From assembly GCA_020726505.1 (NCBI GenBank), contig JAHLEZ010000013.1, forward strand, positions 1-64,000: a stretch of DNA of 64,000 nucleotides. The letters are read 5' to 3'. Made by a program: the position numbers and the translations under genes. The DNA is from Leptodontidium sp. MPI-SDFR-AT-0119 (taxonomy: Eukaryota; Ascomycota; Leotiomycetes; Helotiales; Leptodontidiaceae). Positions within the stretch are counted from its first letter, which is position 1; each line of letters starts with the position of its first letter. Under the pieces are notes generated by a model, which was not told the DNA's origin, searched no databases, and worked only from the letters and a program-made list of their open reading frames with translations. This document shows, piece by piece, positions 34,612-44,539 of this stretch.

Positions 34612-36075
34612 CTTGAATAGCAAGTTGTCTTGTGTGCAACTTCGCCGTCGTCTGGTGTGAGCGAGTGCCTTGTTCGTTGCTCGAATTTTGTTGTCCCAAT
34701 CTCTGGTCGCGTATTGTTGTGTTTTATTTTTGTTTCCTCGCGTAAACGCGTTCACCTTCGAAAGGCTGCGCGTAGAATGACGTTAGCAACCTCGAATCAG
34801 TCACGCTCCTGGCAAGTTAGCTGGTCATGCTTCTTTGTGCTGACCTTCTTTTGACGCCCTCTTGCATTGCTTGTTGAGAAGAACGAAAGGGGATATATTT
34901 GGCAGCAGCAATCTGCAGTCTGGTGCCAAAGCTGATCAGGTATCTTTGAGGCAACAAGGCCGATATAAAGACAGGTCACGAGACACGAGACACTCAATTC
35001 CGATGTCTTGGTATGGTAGTAGCTATGAACAGTTTCAGAAGTGCGGTGTCCCTTTAGACGTCAAATTCCTCTGCGTTCGGTCTTTTCCGTCTTCTATTCT
35101 GTTGGACATCTAGGCCGAAGGTAATTTTACAAGACTTGACTCCCAACCCATCCTCTCATACCTAAGTAGAAATACGATACGCAAAAAGGTTTTGTGGGAG
35201 TATTAGACCAGCTGACGAGATGCTAGCTGCCTCTCATCGCCCGGCATTGAACCCAGAGTATGCAAAGTTGAAATAGCTGCGAAATTTCATCATACCAATG
35301 ATCCATATCTTTGATCCAAAATATATGTATTTGCCTGTCTCTCCTTGAGCAAAAACCACTCCTCGCGTCACTAATTTCTTGTACTCCCAAAAGGCATGTT
35401 CTTTGAACTCTGGGGATTAGCATCAATTTGTCGAGACGCAGCGGTAATCACCAAATCACCTGCATATGGGTTGGAGGTCTCTGTAACGAATGTTCTTTTG
35501 CTTTCTTAAGTTTACAATTTTTTTTTTCATGAATGCTTTCTTCGATTGAGAGGAGCATCAACGCAGCTTCACATGCTGCTATCCCCCGTTGCGTTCCCTC
35601 CCGAATACTATTTGCAAAGAAGTTTCTTTCTTGGTGGATGTGGACCAAAATGCTTTCCAAAACTCCTATTTTCTCCACGCTAATATGTATTCCGAGTGTG
35701 CAGGATTAGCCATCCTCAAAAGCTTCACCAGCTAGTGCTGGCGAGATAATCTCTAGCTTAATTAATTATCCCGGAACCTGTACGGGGAATTTCCAAGTGG
35801 GCGTTTCATAACCAATGGATCGCTCTCCAATCCATCCACGAAGTTTGCTGTGTAATCGTACCATGAGCCAGGCAGAGAAGCTGCAGTTATATCCGTATAA
35901 GGAGGGAGAATGACGGGTCCAATCATGGTGCAAGTATATATCCCTGTCGTTAGCTTCACACCCTCCATCTCAACCTTCTCAACCCAACAAGCAGCTTTTC
36001 CCTTCGGTACATAACCAAATAACTCTTGAGCCGATAGTCATATCCGAAAGCGTCATCCAGGTCCTCGACACTAGC
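34612..36075. other. Intergenic, with coding-like minus frame next to the 2EXR gene
   Basis: Most of it shows nothing. Between about 36040 and 35762 the minus strand reads LFGYVPKGKAACWVEKVE and then about 80 more residues. This looks like a continuation of the 2EXR protein at 36076-36888, but in another frame and after a TAG. No good intron was found to join them. It may be a lost C-terminus. Confidence 0.35.
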
Positions 36076-36888
36076 CTAGGGGTCACTGTGAGCGAACTTG
36101 AAGTTCATGCATCTGAAGAGTTTATGCGTTTCGTTCGTCAAGGGACTCGGCTTAGATGGAAATGGTTTTACCCTCGGATACCTCATGATTTCGACCGGCA
36201 GTTCGACGGCAATGGTGTCTAGCTTTGGATTGACGTAGATCTGGTCCTCGACATTGCCATCTTGGTCGACGTTCTTGAACGCAGATTTGTACTTTGTCAG
36301 TCCGTAGCTTTGAGACTCGCGGCAGATCTGGAGGATGAGTGGGACGGTGGTATTGACGGGTTTGTAATAGAGTTTGAAGCTGTATGCGCCTCGGGGGACT
36401 ATGTTGACTAGAGCAACGTGGACGTCGCGAGGTTTTGGTGCGTCGAGCTCGTCGAGGATCATGAGTCTGATGTCTGTAGGTAGTTCGGAAATGGAAATAG
36501 GTGGGATCGGGTTGTCGAGCATATCCACCATGCATGCTGCGGGGAGGATCAACTTGTTAGCTGGTTTTCGAAGCCCCGATGGAGCGCTGCAGAACCTGAC
36601 GAGCTTTTCTAGTTCTAGCTTCTTAGGCTCTAGAAGCTCTTTCTCTGTCGGGTTTGGAAATTTGCTTCTGTCAGCAATGTGAGGCTGGAAGGTTTGTGGC
36701 CGAGATGAGGGAGAAACACTGTTGCGTCCGAGGTCTATCGTAGGATAGTATGGTTCTAGTGGTCGGACGCTTTCGTGAAATTGCTGGCTGGCTTCTCGAT
36801 CTCTGAACTCTCGACGGGCATCCGGCGTGACCTGAAGCTGAATAGTAGAGAAATTGTCAACTGGTCCTGGTCTTAGCATGATGGACAT
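36076..36888 (-). CDS. 2EXR-domain protein, 270 aa, possibly C-terminally truncated
   Basis: The frame starts at 36888 with MSIMLRPGPVDNF and a Pro/Ser-rich N-terminus of about 130 residues. Residues about 135-235 have the pattern of the fungal 2EXR (F-box-like) domain: ISELPTDIRLMILDEL, then PRDVHVAL, then VPLILQICRESQSYGLTKYKSAF, then IYVNPKLDTIAVEL. This domain is very common in Leotiomycetes and its function is unknown. The stop at 36078-36076 comes soon after the domain, whereas relatives usually have another 50-100 residues. A coding-like frame follows in another register (35762-36040), so the end may have been lost through a stop and a shift. Confidence 0.7.
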   Translation of the reverse strand: MSIMLRPGPVDNFSTIQLQVTPDARREFRDREASQQFHESVRPLEPYYPTIDLGRNSVSPSSRPQTFQPHIADRSKFPNPTEKELLEPKKLELEKLVRFCSAPSGLRKPANKLILPAACMVDMLDNPIPPISISELPTDIRLMILDELDAPKPRDVHVALVNIVPRGAYSFKLYYKPVNTTVPLILQICRESQSYGLTKYKSAFKNVDQDGNVEDQIYVNPKLDTIAVELPVEIMRYPRVKPFPSKPSPLTNETHKLFRCMNFKFAHSDP

Positions 36889-37481
36889 GGCTGTAGATCT
36901 TGTAATGATTGAATTGAGTCTTTGGCAGATGTGGGGGATTCAAGATCAAAGCCGCGATTGGAGAAGGTTGGATGTAGATGGAGGACTCGGAGAAGGTTTG
37001 TACTCGAAGACTGAAGGGGTCCGGATTGGACGAGAAGTGGCGCGGGACGTCAGAATCCGGGTTTGTTTACTTTGCGGCAGCTTGGATTTCTTATCGTTAT
37101 CAAGCACTTTAAGATCTATGGTCGTTGACAGTCGCTTTTGGGTTGAAGTATCAAGACATCATGTGGCGTTTCTTTCTACATGGTTCTGTGCGAGACAAAT
37201 AAGTTTAGAATATAAATAAACAAAGGTAAAATAAGAAATCTACGTTACGTGCAGCTTCATACAAGTCTTTCCTTTTGTCAGCAATCACTCACAAGAGTGT
37301 ACATTTGAAGTATCACAATGAGAAGTGCTACATAGCCCACAGCAAGTTCTGCAATGCGCTAGTTTCTTTTCATTTCACTTCTCTCAAAGCATGAAGTAGC
37401 AAGAGACATTCCCCACTTCTGCATTAAACACCAACTCTCCTCAAATCAACAGCATTCCGTCATCACTCCCTTCCCATCCCC
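36889..37481. other. Intergenic between two 2EXR genes
   Basis: It contains the promoter of the 36888 gene and the 3' region of the 38577 gene. No gene recognised. Confidence 0.5.
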
Positions 37482-38577
37482 TCAAAAATCATCTGTCAAC
37501 CCCCCACCCTCAACCTCAAGTTTCTCCATTAACCTCATCCACATCCGATCCCACACCCCAACCGGCACACCCCTCAGCCTCTCCACCACCCTCCCCCCTC
37601 CAATCTCATCAACACCAATATCCAACCCCTCCCACACCTCACACAACTTAAACGTCACCACCGTCCTCCTCTCCCCTCTCCTAAGCCACCCCCAGCTCCG
37701 CTTCCGCTTAGCAACCAACGCCCCAGCAGCTTTCAAAACCCTCCTATCATCTCTTTCCAGCTCGCCAACTACCTCGATGGGTCGCTTGATATATTTCGTG
37801 AACCCGGGTGAGAGGTGGAATGCAATCCATGAGAAGAGAGCCTCGGAGTGGAAGGGGAAAGTGATGGTGAGTTTATCGCCGATGGTGAAATCGAGGGGGA
37901 TGAGACGGGTTATTGTGTTGGTTTTTGTAACGCCAGGGCCGGAGCTTGGGAGGGGGAGCGGGATGGCGAATTTGTAGGGTGAGTTCTTGATAGCGAAGTT
38001 GCGGGAGGCGTGGGAGATGGAGAAGAGTGGTGGAGGAGGGGCGCTGGGCGTGGTGTAGATTAGGGAGGGTGCGTAGCGGATTGGTGACTTTGCGTCGTTG
38101 GGGTTGAGGTTCTTGGGAAGCTTTCTGAGTGTGAGACTGTATTTCGAAGTCAATATTTTACTGGAGAGTGGTGTAGCCGGAAGGGAGTGGTGTGACATAC
38201 TTGACGTGGATATCGCGCTGGATGTGATCGAGAACCATGTAATATCCCCAGATCTGATCTTGTAACTCAGTTGGCAGATTAAGGAATCTCTCAAACATGT
38301 CTTGCTTGGTGATAATGTTGTCCTTTGCTTCAGCTTTAACATCGATCTGTACCTCATCTTCACGCTCTCCTTCAGGGCCTGTGCAGACGCCAGCCATGTT
38401 CTTGGATCTGATGGTAAAAGGCCCGATGAGAGCTTTCTTAACGCGCTTCAACGCCGACAATTGCCTAGGACGGAACACCCAGTCGTCTTTGGCAAGCTTG
38501 CTTTGGTTCGCCATGGTGCATGTCGAATCTCGTTGGCTGTTACTCGTTGTTGATGCGTTGATGTTTTCTGAAGGCAA
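37482..38577 (-). CDS. 2EXR-domain protein, 343 aa (or 322 aa)
   Basis: Exon 1 runs from 38577 (or the ATG at 38514) to 38201 and exon 2 is 38136-37482. The 64-nt intron (GTATGT...ATACAG) joins HVN to LTLRKLPKN in frame. FERFLNLPTELQDQIWGYYM is the opening of a 2EXR domain (FxxLPxELQxxIW), followed by HIQRDIHV. The rest has a Pro-rich stretch, a region resembling a beta-rich core (LIPLDFTIGDKLTITFPFH) and Arg/Lys-rich ends. No signal peptide or membrane segment is present. The sequence is strand-asymmetric (very C-rich on the plus strand at 37490-37760). Function unknown. It is the second 2EXR gene within 2 kb on the same strand, though the two proteins differ greatly and are not a recent duplicate. 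Confidence 0.75.
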
Positions 38578-39681
38578 AATTTCCTTCGAAAGAAATCATC
38601 TTTGTGCATTTCGAGAAGGTGAACAGCAACGTGGTTTGCATGCTCTGATTGTTTACTTCTCGCTAGTTTCGCGCTAAGGACTTTTGCAACGACAAGGGAT
38701 GGGGATGGGATATCGAGGATTGAAGTGATCACCTAGGTTATTGAGTGATTCTTGTGAACATAATACCGCGTAGAAGGCAAAGAAGGATGGATATATTAAG
38801 GGGATTTGGGAACTTAGGAATAATGAAGTGCACTTAAATACATGGGCTATGAAGTTGATAGGGGATTTTGTCGCTTATTCTTAGCGGTTCATTGATTGAT
38901 TCTTGTCTATCTTTACAGGCACCCGAACATGAGACCGAATTTGACAATTGTTCCTTTGATGCTATTAACTAGGTCAACTCTCCCATCAAGGTATTCCTTA
39001 TCTAGGACCCCATTTGAGGAGAAACCTGTAGATAGGGGTAGACTCACAGCTGACTCTGTGAAGATCTCTCATATGCCACCCCATAATAACCACACTCTAG
39101 TTCTAAGCCTCCACAAACAATTTAATCGGCAAAGAAACGGAAATCTAAGAGCTATGGTAAAACGCGAAAAAGAGGTAGGATTTCTCTTCGAAGGTGTGAA
39201 GACATCGTGGGGAGGGGCAAGAAGTCCGTATGTAGTTGGAGGAAGTTAATTGCAAGCGAGGGGAAATTTAAAAATTGTGCCTAAGAGATGTCTCCTTCCG
39301 TAACCACAAATTCTAGTTTAGCACTATTATTAGCCTACAAAACTTGCCTTTTCACTACTGTTCGTTCAGGACTTCAAAGTCAGACGGGTAGCGGGGCAAG
39401 AAAAGTACATCCTCATGTAGATTTCCAATCGGCCTATGATAGAGAAAGATAAAGAGGTAGGGCTCACGCCTGCAAGAATCTCGGCATACAACAATCAAAT
39501 CCTCATGTCATTGACAGAAAAGTGGTAGAGGTTTATAAAGTCTCGCAATTATAAGTCTCGCAGCTATTCGAATCACTCGCTATGCAGGTCTAGATCATGA
39601 TCATAAGTCATCCCCTCCCATATGTCAATACCTATGTCCGAACTCCATGCAAAAATGCCAAAACTAAAACTCTCACGACGC
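38578..39681. other. Intergenic, no gene recognised
   Basis: About 1.1 kb with several short frames (for example 38896-39249), none convincing. Confidence 0.5.
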
Positions 39682-41198
39682 TCAAGTACGCACACCCATC
39701 GACGCCTTAACTCTTTTCCACAGTTCCCCAGCCATAGCATCCCTCCCCTCCTTAGTTCTCTGCACCGCATCTTTATTCTCCTGCGCTCTTCTATAGAGAT
39801 ACTTCATGCACTCTCCTGTAGTTCCCCACGTCAGGTACTTATACGCCTTGGGTACATCGAAACCAGCTCTCTCACCGCCCTTGGCGAGAGCTTGTTTTCC
39901 AGCGAGGACTAGTTCGCAGCTTACTTCGTCGGCCATTCCTTGGAGTTGTGCATAGATGACATCAGCTTGTTTCTCGCCGAGTTGTTTTTGTTGCGTGCAG
40001 ATCGCTTGGACTTTACGGACTGAAGGGAGGTTGTGGCCTGCGAGGACGATGGCTACGTTTGGGAAGGCCTTGGAATCGCTGGATGCGGGGCGGAGGATGG
40101 AGTTGTATTGTTTGCGGACGAGGGCTTCAGAGATACCGTCGTATGCTGCGTCTGTATCGGCTTTGGTGTCGCAGATCAAGTGCCTTGGATCGGATCCCAG
40201 ATATGCGCCGCGGACTAACTTGACACCTAAAGTGAAGCCTCCTTTCTTTGCTGCTTCGAGGTGCTGAGCTACGACTGAAGGTGCACTCTTCAAGTATGCT
40301 TGGTAGGTGCCATAGATAACCGCTTCTCCGCTGGAAGTCCTGTTGTATCTCTCCATGTATTTGAGGGTCCAAGCATCAATACCAGGTTGTAAGGCAGCTT
40401 GTTCAGCATCGAACATTAACTTGACGCCCTGCTCCGCAGCAAGGTCGCACACGGAATCAATTGCCTCCTTGAGCGCAGGTGAAGGGTCTGCTTTTTGTGA
40501 CAAATCGTACAGAGCCTGGGATCCAGCACCGGTGAATTTGAGAGCCACGAAATCCCCAGGTCTAGTCATGCGAACTGTTTCCTGAGTTCCGTTTGCCCAG
40601 GGGATAATCTCATTGCGGATGCAAGCCTCTGCTGCCTCGCTGTTTCCACTTGATGCAAGGGCTTCGGTCTGTTTCTTGTCCAGCACCACTTCTTTGGCGT
40701 ATGAGAGGATGACACCACTGAATCCTAAATTCCGTAGGCCGTCTACTGTTTGTTTCACCTCTGCTTCGTTTTCGCCGGCGCAGAATTGTTTATAGAAGGT
40801 TCGTTTGAGGAAAAATCGAAGGAGGGGGTTCGAGTCGGGAGAGAGGATGGCAGATTGGGAGTGCGCGAGTTTGGACATGATAGCTAGAGATGGTCTGAGG
40901 AGGATCTGGGAATTGTCAGGAATTGTCAATTGAGAAGGAACGTTCTACTCACTGGTGATGAGGAAATTGACATTGTGGCCAGTGACCTCAGAATAGAACT
41001 CAAAGGCAGAATTGATAGGGGGGTTGGTTTGGTCATTTTGGGTGGCGATCTGACAGCAATTGGCTGTGCTGTAGGAAATTTGTCTGAGGATATATGATCT
41101 GAGGCTATCGAGGATCGACGAGGTGATGTCTGAGAAGAAATGCATCTTTGAGAAAGTAGTGAAGCATTCCTGCTTTTCAAAACCTTCGTTATCGCCAT
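39682..41198 (-). CDS. PUT1: Mitochondrial proline dehydrogenase, 489 aa
   Basis: Exon 1 is 41198-40953 and exon 2 is 40905-39682. The 47-nt intron (GTGAGT...TCCCAG) lies in phase 0. The N-terminus (MAITKVLKSRNASLLSQRC) is basic, Ser-rich and without acidic residues, fitting a mitochondrial presequence. The FAD-dependent TIM-barrel is clear: KLMFDAEQAALQPGID, LKYMERYNR, GVKLVRGAYLGSD and AIVLAGHN. The conserved C-terminal active-site helix YLYRRAQENKDAVQR carries the paired arginines that bind the proline carboxylate. The enzyme oxidises L-proline to pyrroline-5-carboxylate, passing electrons to the respiratory chain. It is the first step of proline use as nitrogen and carbon source. In fungi the gene is normally induced by proline. 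No regulatory site was identified here. Confidence 0.92.
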
Positions 41199-41601
41199 GG
41201 TAGATAGGTAGGATGAGAACTCGCAGCTGCGGATGATAAAGGAGGGAGGACAGAATGGAGAAGTGAATTGGTTGTTAAGTGAATTGATAGAAAAGAGAGA
41301 AGAATGAGGATTAAGAAGTTATATTTGAAGAAAGGAATCTCCGAGCTCGGGAGAAATGGTCACAAATACAATACCAGTCCAGTTACAAATAATGGAGGGG
41401 TATTTCCCTGCGCGCGATGATATGGTGATGATGTCGCTAATCAGCCCGACGATAGCCGGTCTTTGTTCGAGCCAAGAAACCATAATCGCGGAGAAAGTGG
41501 GGAGTGGCGGAGCAGACCATTGGCAATTGGGATTTCCGGTTGGATAACACCGTATCAGAAGAGCTTGATATCAGAATAGCCGCACGGCATAATGAACCAT
41601 G
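41199..41601. other. Intergenic, promoter side of proline dehydrogenase gene
   Basis: About 400 bp between two minus-strand genes. It includes the presumed promoter of the proline dehydrogenase gene. No operator recognised. Confidence 0.45.
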
Positions 41602-42308
41602 CTACTGCATTGTAGGTATTTGCGAAGTATCGGCTGCGTCTTTTCGTCTTCCCCCTCGGCGTATGAAGTCCACCCATCCTAGCGGACGTCCTCTTGCCGC
41701 TCCTACTGCGTCCTGTGCAAGTCCATATGCCAATCCAATAGCCAATGAGGTTTTCGCCGTTCTCGCAGCTGTGGTGATTGGGAAGCGGTCTATGGGAGTG
41801 TATTAGCGTTATTTGGGACCGATAAAGTGGATGGATGGAGGCAATGGCAGACGAAGTAGAAAAGCATACTCCAAAGAGAGAACCCTCCAGCAATAGACAA
41901 GCTGGCAATAACCGTATTTAAGAAATCCTTCGTTCCTCTATACCGATCAAACATCTCTTCGATACTGAAGAACCCTGCCGTCCAGAAGCTGACCTTCGCT
42001 CCCATCTTCAATCCCTCCTTGACGCCTCCCAATGCCATATTGTAGTTCTTGCTCTTGTGATAAAGGTACCACCCAGTAGGCGTCGACGGTAATCTATGAG
42101 CATTCTCAGCTCGGAATCGGAATCCTGCCATCTGGCTACCATGCGACATGCCCAGTACCAGCCCAGAGACAAAGGATATCGAGGTCGCAATGGGGAGACG
42201 CATCCCAAATGGAAAAGAGAACCGGGAATCGATGCGCAGCTGTCGTATTTGCTCTGCTCGCCATTCTGCCCTCTTCTTTGCCTCCTCCTCCTCGATAGCG
42301 GTCGACAT
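41602..42308 (-). CDS. Tim17/Tim22/Tim23-like mitochondrial membrane protein, 208 aa
   Basis: Exon 1 is 42308-41870 and exon 2 is 41789-41602. The 80-nt intron (GTATGC...CCATAG) lies in phase 1, joining FSLW to NRFPITTAARTAK. The N-terminus is a charged helix (EEEEAKKRAEWRAEQIRQL). There are then four hydrophobic, Gly/Ala-rich segments: LPIATSISFVSGLVLGMSHG, MGAKVSFWTAGFFSIEEM, FLNTVIASLSIAGGFSLW and TAKTSLAIGLAYGLAQDAVG. The GxxxG-rich third and fourth segments and the R/T-G-x-K-x-F-L-N spacing fit the Tim17/22/23/PMP24 superfamily. I infer a role in mitochondrial inner-membrane import or assembly, but which orthologue this is cannot be settled. It shares a 215-bp divergent promoter region with the gene at 42524. 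Confidence 0.75.
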
Positions 42309-42523
42309 AATGAGCTGCTGGGGAATGAATGGACGTTGAAGGTTGCGCGAGGCTGAAGGATTGGTCCCTTGCCTTGTCTCAAAATCCCGGTTACGGTCAC
42401 GGTCACGTGCACCGTACCTTTTTCGTGATTGTGGCTACCTGGACTGCCATACGGTTTTGAAGTCCAGACACGAGTAGCAATCACCACAACCTTGAACCCA
42501 AGTACAGCGAGCTATTCAGCAAG
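42309..42523. promoter_or_regulatory. Compact bidirectional promoter with CACGTG site
   Basis: This 215-bp space separates divergent start codons. It holds GGTCACGGTCACGTGCACC (about 42396-42413), whose core CACGTG (42404-42409) is the E-box bound by fungal bHLH factors of the Cbf1/Pho4 type. A GGTCAC repeat lies next to it. Function is inferred only from position and sequence. Confidence 0.45.
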
Positions 42524-42996
42524 ATGGTATATATCCTTCGCATGTATATGGATACGGAGCTAATACACTACAGACGACAGAAGAAGATATCAAATCCACA
42601 GCCTACACACTGCGCTTCAAGCACGGCAAGCAAACGATCCTCCTCTTCGTCGAACCCCTCACACCCTTCCCAGCCATCCTGAAGGAACTCCTCACCACTC
42701 TCCGCGAACGATACCCCGATGGTCTACCATCAAGTATCTCCGATGAGCCTCTGCCAATACCTAAGTCTGGAAGCGATGTTGTTCTAGGCGTTCCCAAGGA
42801 TAATTACGATTTGGAGAAGGGATGGGATGAGTTGGCTATCAGTGCTGCTGGATTGAAGGAGTCGCCGAAGAGCTTAGGTTTGAAGGATAGTGCGATGATT
42901 GCGTTCGCTTTCACGGACTCGGAACATTGGACAAAAACTGGGGAGTTCCATGTTGAGTTCAGCAATGTGGATGAGCTCTATCCGGATGAGGAGTGA
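42524..42996 (+). CDS. Small protein of unknown function, 141 aa, first exon is only the ATG
   Basis: Exon 1 is just the start codon (42524-42526). A 47-nt intron (GTATAT...CTACAG) follows, and exon 2 (42574-42996) supplies TTEEDIKSTAYTLRFKHGK and the rest. Without this splice, the exon-2 frame has no in-frame ATG before codon 80 and would lose a well-formed N-terminal half. The product is compact and acidic (pI clearly low, ending YPDEE). It has FKHGKQTILLFVEPLTPFPAILKELL, a strand-strand-helix pattern that looks ubiquitin-like, and a later WDELAISAAGLKESPK segment. I do not recognise the family with certainty. No targeting signal. It is divergent from the Tim17/22/23-like gene and convergent with the PaxB-like gene. 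Confidence 0.7.
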
Positions 42997-43216
42997 GGGG
43001 ATGGAGATGAAGTGATTTAGGTCTGTGAGATGCATGGCGCATGGCGTTGGGGATCTGGAGTCTGGAGATGGCTGTGCATTAACGGAATAGGAAATGATTA
43101 GATGCATGGGTGACAGGCATGAGACACAGAATTCTTTGCAGATATGGAGGGAGGGATACTGAGATATTAGGGTGTCCATGAAGTCAGAAATCCGTGGACT
43201 TTCTACCAATGATACT

Positions 43217-44128
43217 CTACTGGGCCTTGTTTATTTTCACTGAAACCATGTCCCCGGCAGCTTTCCTTCCATCAGGTCCAACCTTTTCGGTCTTCCTGAT
43301 ATAAGCAAAAGCAAATGGATAGACAAAGTCAGTGACCAGAGCTGTGACCCAAAGGAAGATCGAAAAAGGGCTCATGAAATATTCATGTCCTTCTCTCCAA
43401 TAATACCACATCCATCCATAATTAGCATGCAAACCCACCAAAGAGCCCAAAGCTCTCGTAGCCCTACAGAGCATCCAATTAGCCCCTCCTCATTTCCCCA
43501 AATACTTAATGAAGAAACCGAGAAAACGAGGAAAGAAAAAGAAGAAGAAAAGCACTTACCAAATCCCCCAACTCACACCCCCAGTATGTCTCCTAATCCC
43601 CAACTGCGCCAAACTAGCAACAGACAAATAAACTTGGCAAACCACCGCAGTCCAATACCCCAGCTCGGTGGTATCACCCGCAACAACACCCCTATAAATC
43701 TTCCCCTCCTTCTTCCCAATCTCATTATCAATCCACCATTTCGCAAACGCCCAATGCCCTAGCGAACACCACACAACCATCGTCCCAAAAATCCACCCTA
43801 GATACTTCTTCACAAGCGGCGAACCATTCCACTCCTCTTTCCCGTAGTTAACGAGCCCGTAGACCATGAATAGGTCGATGAGAAGCCAGATCCCGAATAC
43901 GGTCTGCTCGAGTGGTGATTCGGCGACGTAGAGGGCGAAGATCAGTTCCCAAGCGAAGTTGAAGGCGAGTGCGAAGAGGGGCATGCCGTAGCTCCGGTCT
44001 TTGAAGGATTGCAGGGTTAGGAGGATGTAGCATATTGTCCAGAGGGAACCGCCGGCTTGTAGGAGGATGTTGTATACTGGGAGGTAGAAGGTAGGGACAT
44101 GGGAGGGGGGTATGTCGTTGGAACCCAT
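43217..44128 (-). CDS. PaxB/Pyr4-like integral membrane protein (possible terpene cyclase), 271 aa
   Basis: Exon 1 is 44128-43560 and exon 2 is 43463-43217. The 96-nt intron (GTAAGT...TCTGTAG) splits a Trp codon. The start at 44128 (MGSNDIPPSH) was preferred over the in-frame ATG at 44233. About seven hydrophobic segments fill the protein. The acidic residues known to be essential in membrane-bound meroterpenoid cyclases of the Pyr4/PaxB type have plausible counterparts: Glu in FNFAWELIFALYV (segment 2-3) and Asp in ALVTDFVYPFAFAYI (last segment). Known members protonate an epoxide and cyclise prenylated polyketides or indole diterpenes. Here no polyketide synthase or prenyltransferase is close, so it may instead be one of the many uncharacterised homologues of this fold. 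Confidence 0.7.
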
Positions 44129-44539
44129 TTTGAAGATGTGGCTTGTGAGGGGGAAAGTGAGATGAGTGAGATGATGGATCAGATGGTACTGTACGATAGT
44201 TATCTCACTCGAATCCTTGTGCTGATCATGCAACCCTGCTGTCTTGGATGTCAGATTTTAGCCAGGTTCTCTTCTCACAAACAATAAATACAAAAATGAC
44301 TTCATTGTAGTAAAATGAAAAATCAATCAGAATCATCATAACCAAGTCCCGGGATTAGCACATACCTAGAAGGTATCCAAAACAAAACAACCATGTGAAG
44401 AATCCACAAAGCTAAGAGCTCGCCAAATTATTTTAAGGGGTAGAAATCTAACCTCGGCTCCCCAGATTCCCAGGCCGAACAACGACAACCCCTCAACTAA
44501 TTACCACAATGACTACACTACGCTCTTATACGCAGCTCA
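44129..44539. promoter_or_regulatory. Divergent intergenic region, PaxB-like and Nudix genes
   Basis: About 400 bp between divergent genes (594 bp if the Nudix start is 44723). Promoters are expected. No defined site was seen. Confidence 0.4.
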
